A stretch of 64,000 nt of DNA from JAVJST01 sp965229715 (GTDB lineage Bacteria; Pseudomonadota; Alphaproteobacteria; Rhodospirillales; Casp-alpha2), in assembly GCA_965229715.1 (NCBI GenBank), contig CBDDJL010000004.1, positions 372,001-436,000 of the forward strand, given 5' to 3'. A program made the position numbers and the translations under genes. Below are positions 8,665 to 19,962 of this stretch, one piece after another. How positions within the stretch are numbered: position 1 is the stretch's first letter; each line of letters opens with the position of its first letter. The notes below the pieces were generated by a model. It worked only from the letters and a program-made list of their open reading frames with translations, was not told the origin of the DNA and made no database searches.

Positions 8665-8800
8665 GCAGATCATGTTTTGTCGGAATTGCTCGGGCGATCA
8701 GCAAAATATGTGAATCTGCTATAAGTTATTAGAATCGATCGGATCCACGGGTTTTGACGCAATCACGAAGTGTTTTCGTCAAAACCTGATCCGATCTAGA
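8665..8800. repeat. Dispersed palindromic repeat, copy 2, with a second long hairpin
   Basis: Positions 8665-8706 repeat, in reverse complement, the hairpin at 5590-5630. A second hairpin spans 8738-8795, with arms ATCGGATCcacGGTTTTGACG-like and CGTCAAAACCTGATCCGAT. Its outer arm equals the outer arm of copy 1. This suggests a composite element made of interchangeable palindromic modules. It fills most of the 201-bp gap before the CDGSH gene. Confidence 0.65.
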
Positions 8801-8829
8801 GTTCGCCGGTAGTCGACAGGAGACGCACC

Positions 8830-9069
8830 ATGAGCCAGCCGGAGATCGCCCAGAAGAACCCGTTCGCCGTGGAGGTCACGGAAGGCAAGACATACTTCTG
8901 GTGCGCTTGCGGCAAGAGCAAGAAGCAGCCGTTCTGCGACGGCAGTCATAGCGGCGGCGAGTTTACGCCGATCGCCTGGAAGGCGCCGGCAAGCAAGCGG
9001 GTCTTCTTCTGCGGATGCAAACATTCGGCGAAAGCGCCGCTTTGCGACGGCTCGCATGGCGACCTTTGA
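8830..9069 (+). CDS. Small CDGSH-type iron-sulfur protein with two CDGSH motifs
   Basis: This 79-residue protein consists of two zf-CDGSH units: C-x-C ... PFCDGSH (residues ~25-40) and C-x-C ... PLCDGSH (~61-76). Each three-Cys/one-His set is expected to hold a 2Fe-2S cluster, as in mitoNEET-like proteins. No signal peptide or membrane segment is present. Such double-CDGSH proteins are common in proteobacteria and are thought to act in redox or Fe-S handling. Its 3' end overlaps possible upstream starts of the lipoprotein gene, suggesting coupled expression. Confidence 0.92.
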   Translation: MSQPEIAQKNPFAVEVTEGKTYFWCACGKSKKQPFCDGSHSGGEFTPIAWKAPASKRVFFCGCKHSAKAPLCDGSHGDL

Positions 9070-9097
9070 CGACCGCATGACCGGAACGCGAAACCGC

Positions 9098-9682
9098 ATG
9101 TCGACACGCTGTAAAGGTTTCGTCACCGCAGCATGCCTCATGGTCGCGGCGTGCAGCACCGACGGTGGTCCGTTCGAGGGTATGTTCGGCGATCCGCCGC
9201 TGCCGCCGAAATGCCCATCCGTTCGTATCCTCCAGGAAGCAGCCAGTGTAACGGTCTTCACGGACGGTCCCGGCCGCGATCTGACCGACGTCATCGCCGA
9301 GGGAAAGATCGAGGATTTCTTCGCGCGCTGCCTCTACGACGTTGATGACGAAACCGGCGAAGGGGAAGTCGCCGTCGAACTCAGCGTGACGATCGAGGCC
9401 GCGAGAGGCCCCGCAAACACCGAGGACGAGGCGGTGTTCCCCTACTTCGTCTCGATCACGGACAAGGACCGGACGGTTCTGAACAAGAGTGTGTTCGGGT
9501 TTGACGTCCGTTTTGCAAAAAATGCCTTCCGGGTCCTCCGGCAGGACGAGCCGATTCTGCTGAGGATTCCGCTCAGCCCGCCCCAGAAAGGCGATCAATT
9601 CAGCATCTATATCGGACTGCAACTGACGCCTGAGCAACTCGAGTACAACAAGCGAAATCTTCCCGCGTTGCTCGACGGTTGA
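9098..9682 (+). CDS. Putative lipoprotein of unknown function
   Basis: The protein has 194 residues from the chosen ATG. A basic N-terminus leads into a short hydrophobic run and a lipobox (LMVAACS, Cys19), so a membrane-anchored lipoprotein is expected. The mature part is acidic and probably beta-rich (VAVELSVTIEAARG, EPILLRIPLSPP), ending at LPALLDG. In-frame ATGs at 9056 and 9077 also exist; 9056 overlaps the CDGSH gene, and 9098 gives the most typical signal length. I do not recognise the family, though small alphaproteobacterial lipoproteins of this look are common. Confidence 0.7.
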   Translation: MSTRCKGFVTAACLMVAACSTDGGPFEGMFGDPPLPPKCPSVRILQEAASVTVFTDGPGRDLTDVIAEGKIEDFFARCLYDVDDETGEGEVAVELSVTIEAARGPANTEDEAVFPYFVSITDKDRTVLNKSVFGFDVRFAKNAFRVLRQDEPILLRIPLSPPQKGDQFSIYIGLQLTPEQLEYNKRNLPALLDG

Positions 9683-9706
9683 TTCTTTCGTGCTTCCGAC
9701 TAGACT
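9679..9706 (+). promoter_or_regulatory. Candidate sigma70 promoter for the glycine riboswitch-gcvTHP transcript
   Basis: TTGATT (9679-9684) and TAGACT (9701-9706) are separated by 16 bp and lie about 100 bp before the riboswitch. The match is moderate and judged by eye only. Confidence 0.35.
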
Positions 9707-9805
9707 TCATCGATAAGAATTCGACCCGAAAACGGGCGACAGGACGTTGGAACATCAAGGAGACGTAATTCCACTGCCGCACATGGCAGTTCTTCACTCA
9801 GTCGA

Positions 9806-10024
9806 CCGCTGCGGGAGAGTTCGCAATGGTGCCCCGTCATGGGAGCCGGCGCGACGCCGAAGGAGAAACCACCCCGGAAACTCTCAGGCTTCAGGACCGC
9901 TAGCGCGATGAGACTCTGGAAAGCGGACGTTTCCGAACACCGGAACGCCCCACCGACGAGGAAAGCCCGCGGCAACGGTAACCAAGCCACGGGTCAATCT
10001 TTCAGGTTCCTGGACAGAGGGGGA
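9806..10024 (+). ncRNA. Tandem glycine riboswitch
   Basis: The leader of gcvT contains two consecutive glycine aptamers. Aptamer 1 (about 9806-9900) shows GGGAGAGTT, then GCCGAAGGAGAAACCACC, closing with AACTCTCAGG and CAGGACCGC. Aptamer 2 (about 9911-10024) shows GAGGAAAGCCCGC and CAATCTTTCAGGTTCCTGG, then CAGAGGGGG. These are hallmark segments of the gcvT RNA family. The platform lies ~85 nt before the gcvT start, so glycine would control glycine cleavage expression. Exact helix ends were not computed. Confidence 0.93.
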
Positions 10025-10108
10025 TGGGTTGCTGGCAACGTCGTCGGCGGAACCATATTGCGGAGCCCACAGGATCGTCCGGGCGCCGCGTTGTCCAAGG
10101 AGCTATAG

Positions 10109-11221
10109 ATGAACGAACCCAACCAAGAAACAAAGACCCTGCCGCTGGACGCGCTGCATTGCTCGCTCGATGCCAAAATGGTGCCGTTCGCCGGTTACGC
10201 CATGCCGGTGCAGTATCCAAGCGGCATCATTGCCGAACATAAGGCGACTCGTGAAAGTGCCGGACTGTTCGACGTTTCCCACATGGGACAGGTCCGGTTG
10301 CACGGCCCGGACGCCATCGCGGCTCTGGAATCGCTGGTCCCCGGGGACATAGAGGATCTGGCCAGTGGGCGTGTTCGCTACACCATGTTCACGAACGACG
10401 ACGGCGGCATCCTCGACGACCTGATGGTCGCGCGCGACGGCGACTCGCTGCTTTTGGTCATCAATGCGTCACGAAAAGACGCTGATATCGCGCACATGCG
10501 CGACCGGATTGGGGACCGTTGCGAGATCGACATCATCGAGGATCACGCTCTGCTTGCGCTACAGGGTCCCAAGGCCGCCAGCGTGATAGCCCGTTACATG
10601 CCAGCCGCCAAACACATGCTGTTCATGCACCACGCGCATCTCCGCATCAACGATATCCCGGTCTCGGTTACGCGGTCGGGATACACCGGCGAGGACGGTT
10701 TCGAGTTTTCAATCCCTGCCGATGCCGCCGAAGACGTCGCGCAACTATTGCTCGATGAACCTGAGGTTTCGCCGGTCGGTCTCGGCGCGCGGGACTCGCT
10801 TCGCCTCGAGGCCGGTCTATGTCTCTACGGCAACGATATCGACGAAGACACGACACCGATCGAAGCCGGGTTGAAATGGACGATATCCAAGCGCCGCCGC
10901 GAGGGAGGCGGGTTTCCCGGCCACGACGCGATCGCGAAACAGATCGCCGATGGCGCGCCGCGCCGTCGTATCGGACTGAAACTGGAGGGCCGGGCGCCGG
11001 CACGTGGCGGCGCCGAGATTGCCGATGAGAACGGCGATGTGATCGGCACGGTTACCAGCGGCGGTTTCGGCGCGACAGCGGACGGGCCGGTTGCAATGGG
11101 ATATGTCAAAGCCGGCTCGGTCAAGGACGGCGGCCGCGTCAATGTAATTGTGCGCGGCAAGGAGTTGCCTGCGAAGATCGGCTCGCCGGTCCTCGTTCCC
11201 CATCGCTACTACACGGGTTGA
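10109..11221 (+). CDS. gcvT: Glycine cleavage system T protein (aminomethyltransferase)
   Basis: This 370-residue enzyme takes the methylamine group from the lipoyl arm of GcvH, giving ammonia and 5,10-methylene-tetrahydrofolate. Conserved stretches include HCSLDAKMVPFAGYAMPVQY at the N-terminus, GLFDVSHMGQ, the SGYTGEDGFEF motif and the ARDSLRLEAGLCLYGNDID motif. The last carries the Asp expected to activate folate. It starts after AAGGAG. It is the first gene of the riboswitch-controlled operon; gcvH follows after 37 bp. Length and motifs fit GcvT and not the sarcosine or dimethylglycine dehydrogenase C-terminal relatives. Confidence 0.97.
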   Translation: MNEPNQETKTLPLDALHCSLDAKMVPFAGYAMPVQYPSGIIAEHKATRESAGLFDVSHMGQVRLHGPDAIAALESLVPGDIEDLASGRVRYTMFTNDDGGILDDLMVARDGDSLLLVINASRKDADIAHMRDRIGDRCEIDIIEDHALLALQGPKAASVIARYMPAAKHMLFMHHAHLRINDIPVSVTRSGYTGEDGFEFSIPADAAEDVAQLLLDEPEVSPVGLGARDSLRLEAGLCLYGNDIDEDTTPIEAGLKWTISKRRREGGGFPGHDAIAKQIADGAPRRRIGLKLEGRAPARGGAEIADENGDVIGTVTSGGFGATADGPVAMGYVKAGSVKDGGRVNVIVRGKELPAKIGSPVLVPHRYYTG

Positions 11222-11258
11222 ATCCATAACCGCAAAAAACAGAGAGAGAGGAGGCATC

Positions 11259-11632
11259 ATGTCCATCAAGTTTACGGAAGATCACGAATGGGTCCGCATG
11301 GACGGCGACGTCGCTGTCGTCGGCGTGACGGATTATGCGCAGCGACAACTCGGCGACGTGGTTTTTGTCGAAACCCCTGACGTCGGCGCAAACGTCAGCA
11401 AGGGTGGCGAGTCCGGTGTCGTCGAATCGGTCAAGGCCGCGAGCGAAATCTATGCACCGGTCAGCGGCGAGATCACCGAGGTCAACGAGACGCTTGCCGA
11501 CGAGCCGACGCTGATCAACAGCGACCCGGAAGACGGCGGCTGGCTATTCAAGATGACGCTGTCCGACAGTTCGGAACTCGACGGTCTGATGGATGCCGAG
11601 GCCTACAAAAGCTTTGTTCAGGGACTGGACTG

Positions 11633-11633
<1 letters not shown>
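11259..11633 (+). CDS. gcvH: Glycine cleavage system H protein (lipoyl carrier)
   Basis: This 124-residue carrier shuttles the aminomethyl group between GcvP, GcvT and dihydrolipoamide dehydrogenase on a lipoylated lysine. The lipoylation site is Lys59 in VVESVKAASEIYAPVSGE. The N-terminal EDHEWVRMDG and C-terminal DPEDGGWLFKM motifs are typical. The ATG at 11259 follows GAGAGGAGG and fits the normal family N-terminus; the frame is open upstream, but that part shows no homology. Its TGA overlaps the gcvP ATG by one base, implying translational coupling. Confidence 0.97.
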
Positions 11634-14539
<2,906 letters not shown>

Positions 14540-14562
14540 CGGCCGGCGGAGAGGGCGCCGGA

Positions 14563-15291
14563 TCAGGCGTCCTTTTCGTCGAGAAACCGGCGGATCAACG
14601 TTCGATAGCGCGCCCCGTCGAAGCTCGGGAAATGGCCGCCGTGAACGACGCGCACCGGCAGGTCGTGGATGCGTTTCATGGTCGCGACGTAATCGTTCAG
14701 GTTCGAATGGTAGGCATCGTCGATCAGCGGACCGTCATAGACGGTATCGCCGGAGAACAGGATGCCGGTTTCCCGTTCGAACAGCATAATGCCGCCGGGC
14801 GAGTGACCGGGACAGTGTATAACCTCGAAGGTACGGTCCCCGAGGTCGACGATATCGCGGTCTTCCAGAATTCGTGTCGCCGGGGCGGCTTTCACGGCGT
14901 ATTCTGACGACACGTAGGGCGCCGGCGGCAGCCCGGTAAAGATCGAGTCTTCGACATAGGGATCGGCGAGTGTCGAGACCCGGGTCGGCGCAGCCATGAT
15001 GTTGGCTTCGTCCGCATGCACATAGCGCTCGTCGAACTCATGATGACATCCGACGTGATCGAAATGTGTGTGACTGGCGACGGCGACGCAGGTTTTCTCC
15101 GTCACCAAGGGCACATGCTCGCGCAAGCTGACGACGCCCATGCCCGAATCGACCAGCATGTCGCGCTCCCGGCCTCGGACATGCCATACGTTGCAGCGAT
15201 AGAATTCCTTGATGTACGGCTCGGTAATGAAGGTGACATCGTCGCCGACGATTTGAACGTCGTACCACGCGTCGGCGCTGATCCGGTCCAT
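14563..15291 (-). CDS. Metallo-beta-lactamase-fold hydrolase, paralogue 1
   Basis: This 242-residue cytosolic protein has the zinc-binding motif HTHFDH (His74, His76, Asp78, His79). Later metal ligands are likely in CPGHSPGG, LFSGDTVYDG and VVHGGHFPSF. The order fits glyoxalase II-like or lactonase-like MBL enzymes. It lies 10 bp after the ABC transporter ATPase gene and reads the same way, so it is probably the last gene of that operon. It resembles the MBL protein at 49891-50634 along its length (shared WHVRGR, CPGHSPG/VPGHSPG, FSGDTxYDG, VHGGHxxSF), which sits beside an MttB-like gene. The substrate is unknown. Confidence 0.88.
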   Translation of the reverse strand: MDRISADAWYDVQIVGDDVTFITEPYIKEFYRCNVWHVRGRERDMLVDSGMGVVSLREHVPLVTEKTCVAVASHTHFDHVGCHHEFDERYVHADEANIMAAPTRVSTLADPYVEDSIFTGLPPAPYVSSEYAVKAAPATRILEDRDIVDLGDRTFEVIHCPGHSPGGIMLFERETGILFSGDTVYDGPLIDDAYHSNLNDYVATMKRIHDLPVRVVHGGHFPSFDGARYRTLIRRFLDEKDA

Positions 15292-15301
15292 TTCGCCTCC
15301 C

Positions 15302-16357
15302 TTAACGTGTCAAAAGCACCAGTTCCGCCGCGTCGACGAAGAGTTCGATCGTCTCGCCGGACTGAACCGAATCCTTTTGGCCGAGGCGGACCTTGAACGG
15401 CGCGTCGACACCGTCGAGCGCCGCCGTGCATTGATGGTGGGTGCCGAAGAACCCGGCTTCTAGAACCCGCGCCGAGCCCAGCGACTGTCCGCCGCCGCCT
15501 GTCTTCAGGTGTTCGGGCCGCACGGACAGGGTCACAGCGTCGCCCTTCTCGGCGTTTCCGTCGACATCGAACCGACCGAGGGGTGTTTCGACGGCAATCC
15601 GGCCGTTTTCCGATTGCGCCACGGTCCCGCCGATAAAGTTGCTCTCTCCCATGAAGTCGGCGGTAAACCGCGATACCGGCTTGAGATAGATACGTTCCGG
15701 CTCGCCCATGTCCTCGATGAAGCCGTCGTTCATGACGACGATGGTATCGGCGATGGCCATCGCCTCTTCCTGATCATGGGTCACATGAACGAAGGTTGTC
15801 CCGATCCGTTTCTGAATCGCCTTCAGTTCGTCCTGCATCTGCCGGCGGAGCTTCATGTCGAGCGCGCCGAGCGGTTCGTCGAGCAGCAGCACTGTCGGCT
15901 CCACTGCCAGCGCACGGGCGAGTGCGATCCGCTGACGCTGGCCGCCGGACAACTCGTGAATGCGGCGGCCGGCAAGATGAGCAAGGCCGACCATTTCCAA
16001 TGCCCGCGCGACACGGGGTTGTTGGTCGGCCGCCGGCATACGCCGCATCTTGAGGCCGAACGCGACATTGCCGGCGACCGACATGTGCGGAAACAGGGCG
16101 TAGTCCTGAAACACGGTGGTCGTGGGCCGCTTTGCGGGCGGTATGCCGGTAACGTCCTGCCCTTCGATCAGCACCTGCCCCCGTGTCGGTTCGAGAAATC
16201 CACCGAGGATGTTCAACAGTGTCGTCTTGCCGCCGCCGGACGGCCCCAGAAGGACAACGAACTCACCACGATTGATGGTCAGGTCGATGTCGGTCACGGC
16301 GATTTTCTCGCCGAACCGCATTTCGATGTTACGAAATTCGACGGCGGGCTGGGTCAT
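15302..16357 (-). CDS. ABC importer ATP-binding protein, PotA/CysA-like
   Basis: This 351-residue ATPase powers uptake by the two permeases encoded upstream. Walker A is GPSGGGKTT, the ABC signature is LSGGQRQRIALARAL, Walker B is LLLDEPLGALD and the switch His is in VTHDQEEAM. The last ~110 residues form a TOBE-type regulatory domain. This layout is typical of polyamine/spermidine-type (PotA), iron(III) or compatible-solute importers. Its start overlaps the stop of the permease gene by 4 bp (ATGA). With a PotD-like binding protein in the operon, polyamines or small cationic amines are reasonable but unproven substrates. Confidence 0.95.
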   Translation of the reverse strand: MTQPAVEFRNIEMRFGEKIAVTDIDLTINRGEFVVLLGPSGGGKTTLLNILGGFLEPTRGQVLIEGQDVTGIPPAKRPTTTVFQDYALFPHMSVAGNVAFGLKMRRMPAADQQPRVARALEMVGLAHLAGRRIHELSGGQRQRIALARALAVEPTVLLLDEPLGALDMKLRRQMQDELKAIQKRIGTTFVHVTHDQEEAMAIADTIVVMNDGFIEDMGEPERIYLKPVSRFTADFMGESNFIGGTVAQSENGRIAVETPLGRFDVDGNAEKGDAVTLSVRPEHLKTGGGGQSLGSARVLEAGFFGTHHQCTAALDGVDAPFKVRLGQKDSVQSGETIELFVDAAELVLLTR

Positions 16358-17130
16358 GATTTCTTCTTTCTGAAAAGCACGAGATCGAGCAGGAAAACGA
16401 CGGCGACCGAGACCAGGAACACGAAGCTGCCGACGGCATTGGTCTTCGGGTTCAGGCCGGTTCGCAGCATGCTCCAGATTTCGACGGGCAACGTCACGTC
16501 GAAGCGGCTCACGAGGAAGGCGATGATGAACTCGTCCCAGGAAAACGTCACCGACAGGAAGAACGAGGCAAACAATGCCGGCCAGAGCAGCGGCACGGTG
16601 ATCAGGGCCATGACCTGCATCTCACCGGCGCCGAGGTCCCGCGCGGCACGCTCCATGTTTGCCTGGTGCGCACCCATCTGGCTGTAGATGATGGCGAAGC
16701 AGAGCGGCAGGTTGATGACCACGTGTCCGATGCCAATGGTCAGCAGGGATTTCGGAATGCCGAGCGTGTTGAAGGTGATCAGCAGGCCCATGGCGATAAT
16801 CAGATAGCTGACGGTCAGGGGCGCGGTCAGCAGCCCCTGGAAGAAACCTGCGAATCGGATCCGGTGACGCGCGAGTGAATAGGCGGCGAGAAAGCCCAGC
16901 GCGACAGCGGCGGCCGACGACGTAAAGGCGACGATGACCGAGTTGATCAGCGAATCGGTAACCCGCCCATCGGTCAGGAAGGCTTCGTACCACCGGAGAC
17001 TCGGGCCGTTGAACGGCGGGATCGGAACGCGAGATTCCTGAAACGAGAACAGCACGAGGACCGCGACCGGCAGGAAAATGAAGCCGTAGACCGCCGCCGC
17101 GTAGAGCCATGCCGGAAGATTGCGGATCAT
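16354..17130 (-). CDS. ABC importer permease, PotC-like
   Basis: This 258-residue inner-membrane protein has about six membrane helices, starting with YGFIFLPVAVLVLFSF. The conserved cytoplasmic coupling motif is visible as ERAARDLGAGEMQVMALITVP (EAA loop). It pairs with the permease encoded just upstream to form the channel. The order in transcription is binding protein, PotB-like, PotC-like, PotA-like. The start lies 9 bp after the stop of the PotB-like gene. Length is usual for PotC. Confidence 0.93.
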   Translation of the reverse strand: MIRNLPAWLYAAAVYGFIFLPVAVLVLFSFQESRVPIPPFNGPSLRWYEAFLTDGRVTDSLINSVIVAFTSSAAAVALGFLAAYSLARHRIRFAGFFQGLLTAPLTVSYLIIAMGLLITFNTLGIPKSLLTIGIGHVVINLPLCFAIIYSQMGAHQANMERAARDLGAGEMQVMALITVPLLWPALFASFFLSVTFSWDEFIIAFLVSRFDVTLPVEIWSMLRTGLNPKTNAVGSFVFLVSVAVVFLLDLVLFRKKKS

Positions 17131-17139
17131 GTCTCCTCC

Positions 17140-18006
17140 CTACATCCGGTCCAGTTTCAGCCAGCGTGCGCAGGCCAGATAAACCATGCTGACGACGACC
17201 ATCAGAACCATGGCGAGCGCCGATGCGGTCGGAAAATCGGACCGCCGTTCGATCTGCAACATGATGGTTTGCGGCAGCAACAACTCACGCTTGCCGCCGA
17301 GGATCGCCGGCGTGATGTAATCGCCGATGCACAACACGAACGTCAGAAAAGCGCCGACCATGATGCCGGGCAGCGTCAGCGGGAAGACGACATAGATGAA
17401 GGTCCGGATCGGCCCGGCGCCGAGGTCGGCCGCCGCCTTTCGATAATTACCCGGCAATTGCTTGAGGTTGGCGTAAATCGTCAGTGTCAGCAGCATGACA
17501 AAGAAGTGCACGAAACCGATAACCGTCGCCGACCGGCTGTTGGCGAATGAAATCGGCTCGTCGGTCAAGCCGGTATCGAGCAGGAAATTGGAGATGATAC
17601 CGCCTTCCGACAACACCAGCAGCCAGCTGTACGAACGCACAAGATAGGACGTCCAGAACGGCAGAATGGCGAAGATCAGGGCCAAGCGTTGCCAGCGGTC
17701 GGGCACTTTCTCGGCCAGAATGTAGGCAAACGGATAGGCGAGAATGATGCTGGTGACGGTCACCAGCATCGTGACCTCGACCGAGTTGATCAGCGATTCG
17801 AAGAGGAACGACTTGGCGAAGAACGCCTCGTAGTTGCCCAGTGAGACATCCCTAATCGTCGTGTTGCCGACCCGCTTCCACAGGCTGTAGACAGCCATGA
17901 TGACGAGTGGCAGGACAAAGAAAGCCGCCGTCCAGGCCAGAGCCGGGATCAGAAGGCCCCAGGCTCGAAGCCGCTCGGGTACGGGCCTCGAGGCGATGCG
18001 GTTCAT
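17140..18006 (-). CDS. ABC importer permease, PotB-like
   Basis: This 288-residue inner-membrane protein opens with a basic N-terminus and a helix around LLIPALAWTAAFFVLPLVIM. About six helices are predicted by eye. The EAA coupling loop is KAAADLGAGPIRTFIYVVFPLTLPG. It forms the heterodimeric channel with the next gene. SYSWLLVLSEGGIISNFLL in the middle is a common stretch in spermidine/putrescine-type permeases. It lies 52 bp downstream of the binding-protein gene. Confidence 0.93.
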   Translation of the reverse strand: MNRIASRPVPERLRAWGLLIPALAWTAAFFVLPLVIMAVYSLWKRVGNTTIRDVSLGNYEAFFAKSFLFESLINSVEVTMLVTVTSIILAYPFAYILAEKVPDRWQRLALIFAILPFWTSYLVRSYSWLLVLSEGGIISNFLLDTGLTDEPISFANSRSATVIGFVHFFVMLLTLTIYANLKQLPGNYRKAAADLGAGPIRTFIYVVFPLTLPGIMVGAFLTFVLCIGDYITPAILGGKRELLLPQTIMLQIERRSDFPTASALAMVLMVVVSMVYLACARWLKLDRM

Positions 18007-18058
18007 CGTGTTCGCTCCGGTTCAGGGGCGGGCACGAAGCCGGCCCGCCCCCGGCGGA

Positions 18059-19138
18059 TCAATGCTGCAGGAACTCGGTCCAGACGTCGAGCATCTTGGA
18101 ATCCAGCTCGGCGTCGGGAATGAAATAGCGATGCGAGTTCTGCTGAAACACGACCTGCTCGTCCCAACGCAGCGCGGCGCGCTGCTGCTCGGTCATGTGG
18201 CCGGCCGCCTTGGAATTGGCCGGCATGCCCCAGAAGCAGGATGAGGTGGCGAGACGGGCCTGACCCATCGGGCTCATGATGTACTTCACGAACTCGATCG
18301 CGAGATCCTTGTTTTCGGACTGCTCAAACACGCCGATCGACTGGCTCCACAGGATACCGCCCTGATCGGGAAGGACCCAATCCAGTTCCGGCTGTTCGGC
18401 GGAAAGAACGGAAACCGCCCACTCGCCGCCGCCGATCAGGATATCGGCCTCGCCAACTGCGAGGGCGGTCGAGGACGCGACGACGTCGCCGACCATCACC
18501 GAGTTTTCCTTGAGCTTGAACAGTTCCTGCTTCATCTGCGGCAGGATGTCGGCGGTGATGTCGGCCGGATTGACGCCCATCTTGAGGGCCACCAGATCCA
18601 TGACCGGAATGTAATAGTCGTAGACCGCGATCCGGCCGGCGTACTTGTCGGACCACAGCGTCGAGAGATCGCGCATGTCGGCCGGATCGACCTTGTCCTT
18701 GTTGTAGCTGATCACGTTGTAGCCGAACTTCTCCATGATCGCGTACATCTTGCCGTCCTTGAAGGTCATGTCCTTCATCTTGACGGCATCGAAAACATCA
18801 TCGAGCGGCATCTCGTCCTGCGGCAGCTCGGCGAGCAGTCCCGAGGCCACAACGCCCGGCACGTCGACGCCATCGACGACGAAGACGTCCCAGTCGCCGG
18901 GGCGCGATTGTTCGACGATCGCCAGCGCCGCGCCGGTCCCCTCGTATTCCTTGAGGTTCACCTTGACCCCGTGCATTTCCTCGAACGGCTGGATCAGCGC
19001 CGGATCCGTATGATCGCACCAGACCAGCGCGTTCAGCTCTTCCGCCGCATTGACGGCGCTGTTCGCCCATCCGAACGCAACGGCGACGGGAACGCCGAGG
19101 GCGAGGCGGCGCAGTGTTGTAACCAGCATTGAATTCAT
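18059..19138 (-). CDS. Periplasmic solute-binding protein, PotD-like
   Basis: This 359-residue protein has an N-terminal signal peptide (residues 1 to ~31, ending VNAAEE). The mature part resembles spermidine/putrescine-type binding proteins: LNALVWCDHTDPALIQPFEE, GDWDVFVVDGVDVPG, YAIMEKFGYNVISYNKDKV and a C-terminal AAGHMTEQQRAAL-like segment. It would deliver the substrate to the permeases encoded downstream. The binding-site residues cannot be assigned by eye, so amino-alcohol, betaine or polyamine substrates all remain possible. The gene heads the operon and is divergent from the TetR gene, with two palindromic operators between them. Confidence 0.92.
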   Translation of the reverse strand: MNSMLVTTLRRLALGVPVAVAFGWANSAVNAAEELNALVWCDHTDPALIQPFEEMHGVKVNLKEYEGTGAALAIVEQSRPGDWDVFVVDGVDVPGVVASGLLAELPQDEMPLDDVFDAVKMKDMTFKDGKMYAIMEKFGYNVISYNKDKVDPADMRDLSTLWSDKYAGRIAVYDYYIPVMDLVALKMGVNPADITADILPQMKQELFKLKENSVMVGDVVASSTALAVGEADILIGGGEWAVSVLSAEQPELDWVLPDQGGILWSQSIGVFEQSENKDLAIEFVKYIMSPMGQARLATSSCFWGMPANSKAAGHMTEQQRAALRWDEQVVFQQNSHRYFIPDAELDSKMLDVWTEFLQH

Positions 19139-19204
19139 TGAAGCCTCCTGATGTTTCCCTGATTTCTTCTTTTATGGATCGATTCGACCGTAGGCGGCAA
19201 AATC

Positions 19205-19270
19205 TGAACCAGTTCATTTTTTATGCCTCAGGTCCGCGAGACGAGTCAACGGATAACTTGAACCGGTTCA
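19205..19270. promoter_or_regulatory. Two palindromic operator sites for the adjacent TetR regulator
   Basis: TGAACCAGTTCA (19205-19216) and TGAACCGGTTCA (19259-19270) lie in the divergent gap. The second is a perfect 12-bp palindrome; the first differs at one base. Both are followed by CATTTTTT-like tracts, so the sites are also direct repeats. The centres are 54 bp apart, close to five helical turns. The gap serves both the transporter operon and the TetR gene, so autoregulation and control of the importer are expected. Confidence 0.75.
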
Positions 19271-19338
19271 TTTTTTTGCTACGCTGATTCGAATACGAAT
19301 GCCGATGGTAACATCGCGCAGGTGATAGGGAGTCCGTT

Positions 19339-19959
19339 TTGTCCGGCTTGCGGGAAAAACAAAAGGCAGATCGCAAGCGCCGCATTCTCGCGGCCGCCGA
19401 AGCCCAGTTCCGTGAGCGCGGCTACGAACATACCAAAATCGAAACGATTGCGGCGGCGGCAGACGTGTCGGTCGGCACGGTCTACAATTACGCACAAAAC
19501 AAGTCGGACCTGCTGATGATCCTGGTGACCGAGCACATCGACTTCGTCACCGGCGAGATCGATGAACTCATCAAGTCCCCGCCCACCGACCTGATCGATG
19601 GCGTATCGGGGGTTCTGTTCGCCATGACCCGCCACTCGCTTGATCATCTCGGAAAGGAAAACTGGCGGCACCTGTTCGGCATGTCTATCGCTCACCGGGA
19701 CACCACCATGGGCAGGCAATTCGCCGGCTACAACTTCACGCTGCGCGACCGCATCATCCGGATGTTGAAGGCGCTTCAGGAGAACGGCGTCCTCGCCCCC
19801 GATTGCGATCCGGACCGTCTCGGCGGGATCGTGTTCCGGGTCGAGACCATGCACTACATCGAACTCGCTTCGAACGATGGCATGACCTACAAAGGCTACA
19901 AGGACGCCGTGCTGCAGGATCTAAGGTTCATCCTCGAACCCTGCAAGACACAGGGGTGA
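19339..19959 (+). CDS. TetR/AcrR family transcriptional regulator
   Basis: This 206-residue protein has a TetR helix-turn-helix near residues 12-58 (RRILAAAEAQFRERGYEHTK, then SVGTVYNYAQNKSDLL). The C-terminal helices form the ligand-binding and dimer domain. The start is a TTG at 19339, 6 nt after AGGGAG. No good ATG lies before the conserved N-terminus. Divergent orientation to the ABC operon and the two operators argue that it controls uptake in response to the substrate or a metabolite. Its stop lies 3 bp from the stop of the convergent PanE-like gene. Confidence 0.93.
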   Translation: MSGLREKQKADRKRRILAAAEAQFRERGYEHTKIETIAAAADVSVGTVYNYAQNKSDLLMILVTEHIDFVTGEIDELIKSPPTDLIDGVSGVLFAMTRHSLDHLGKENWRHLFGMSIAHRDTTMGRQFAGYNFTLRDRIIRMLKALQENGVLAPDCDPDRLGGIVFRVETMHYIELASNDGMTYKGYKDAVLQDLRFILEPCKTQG

Positions 19960-19962
19960 CGT

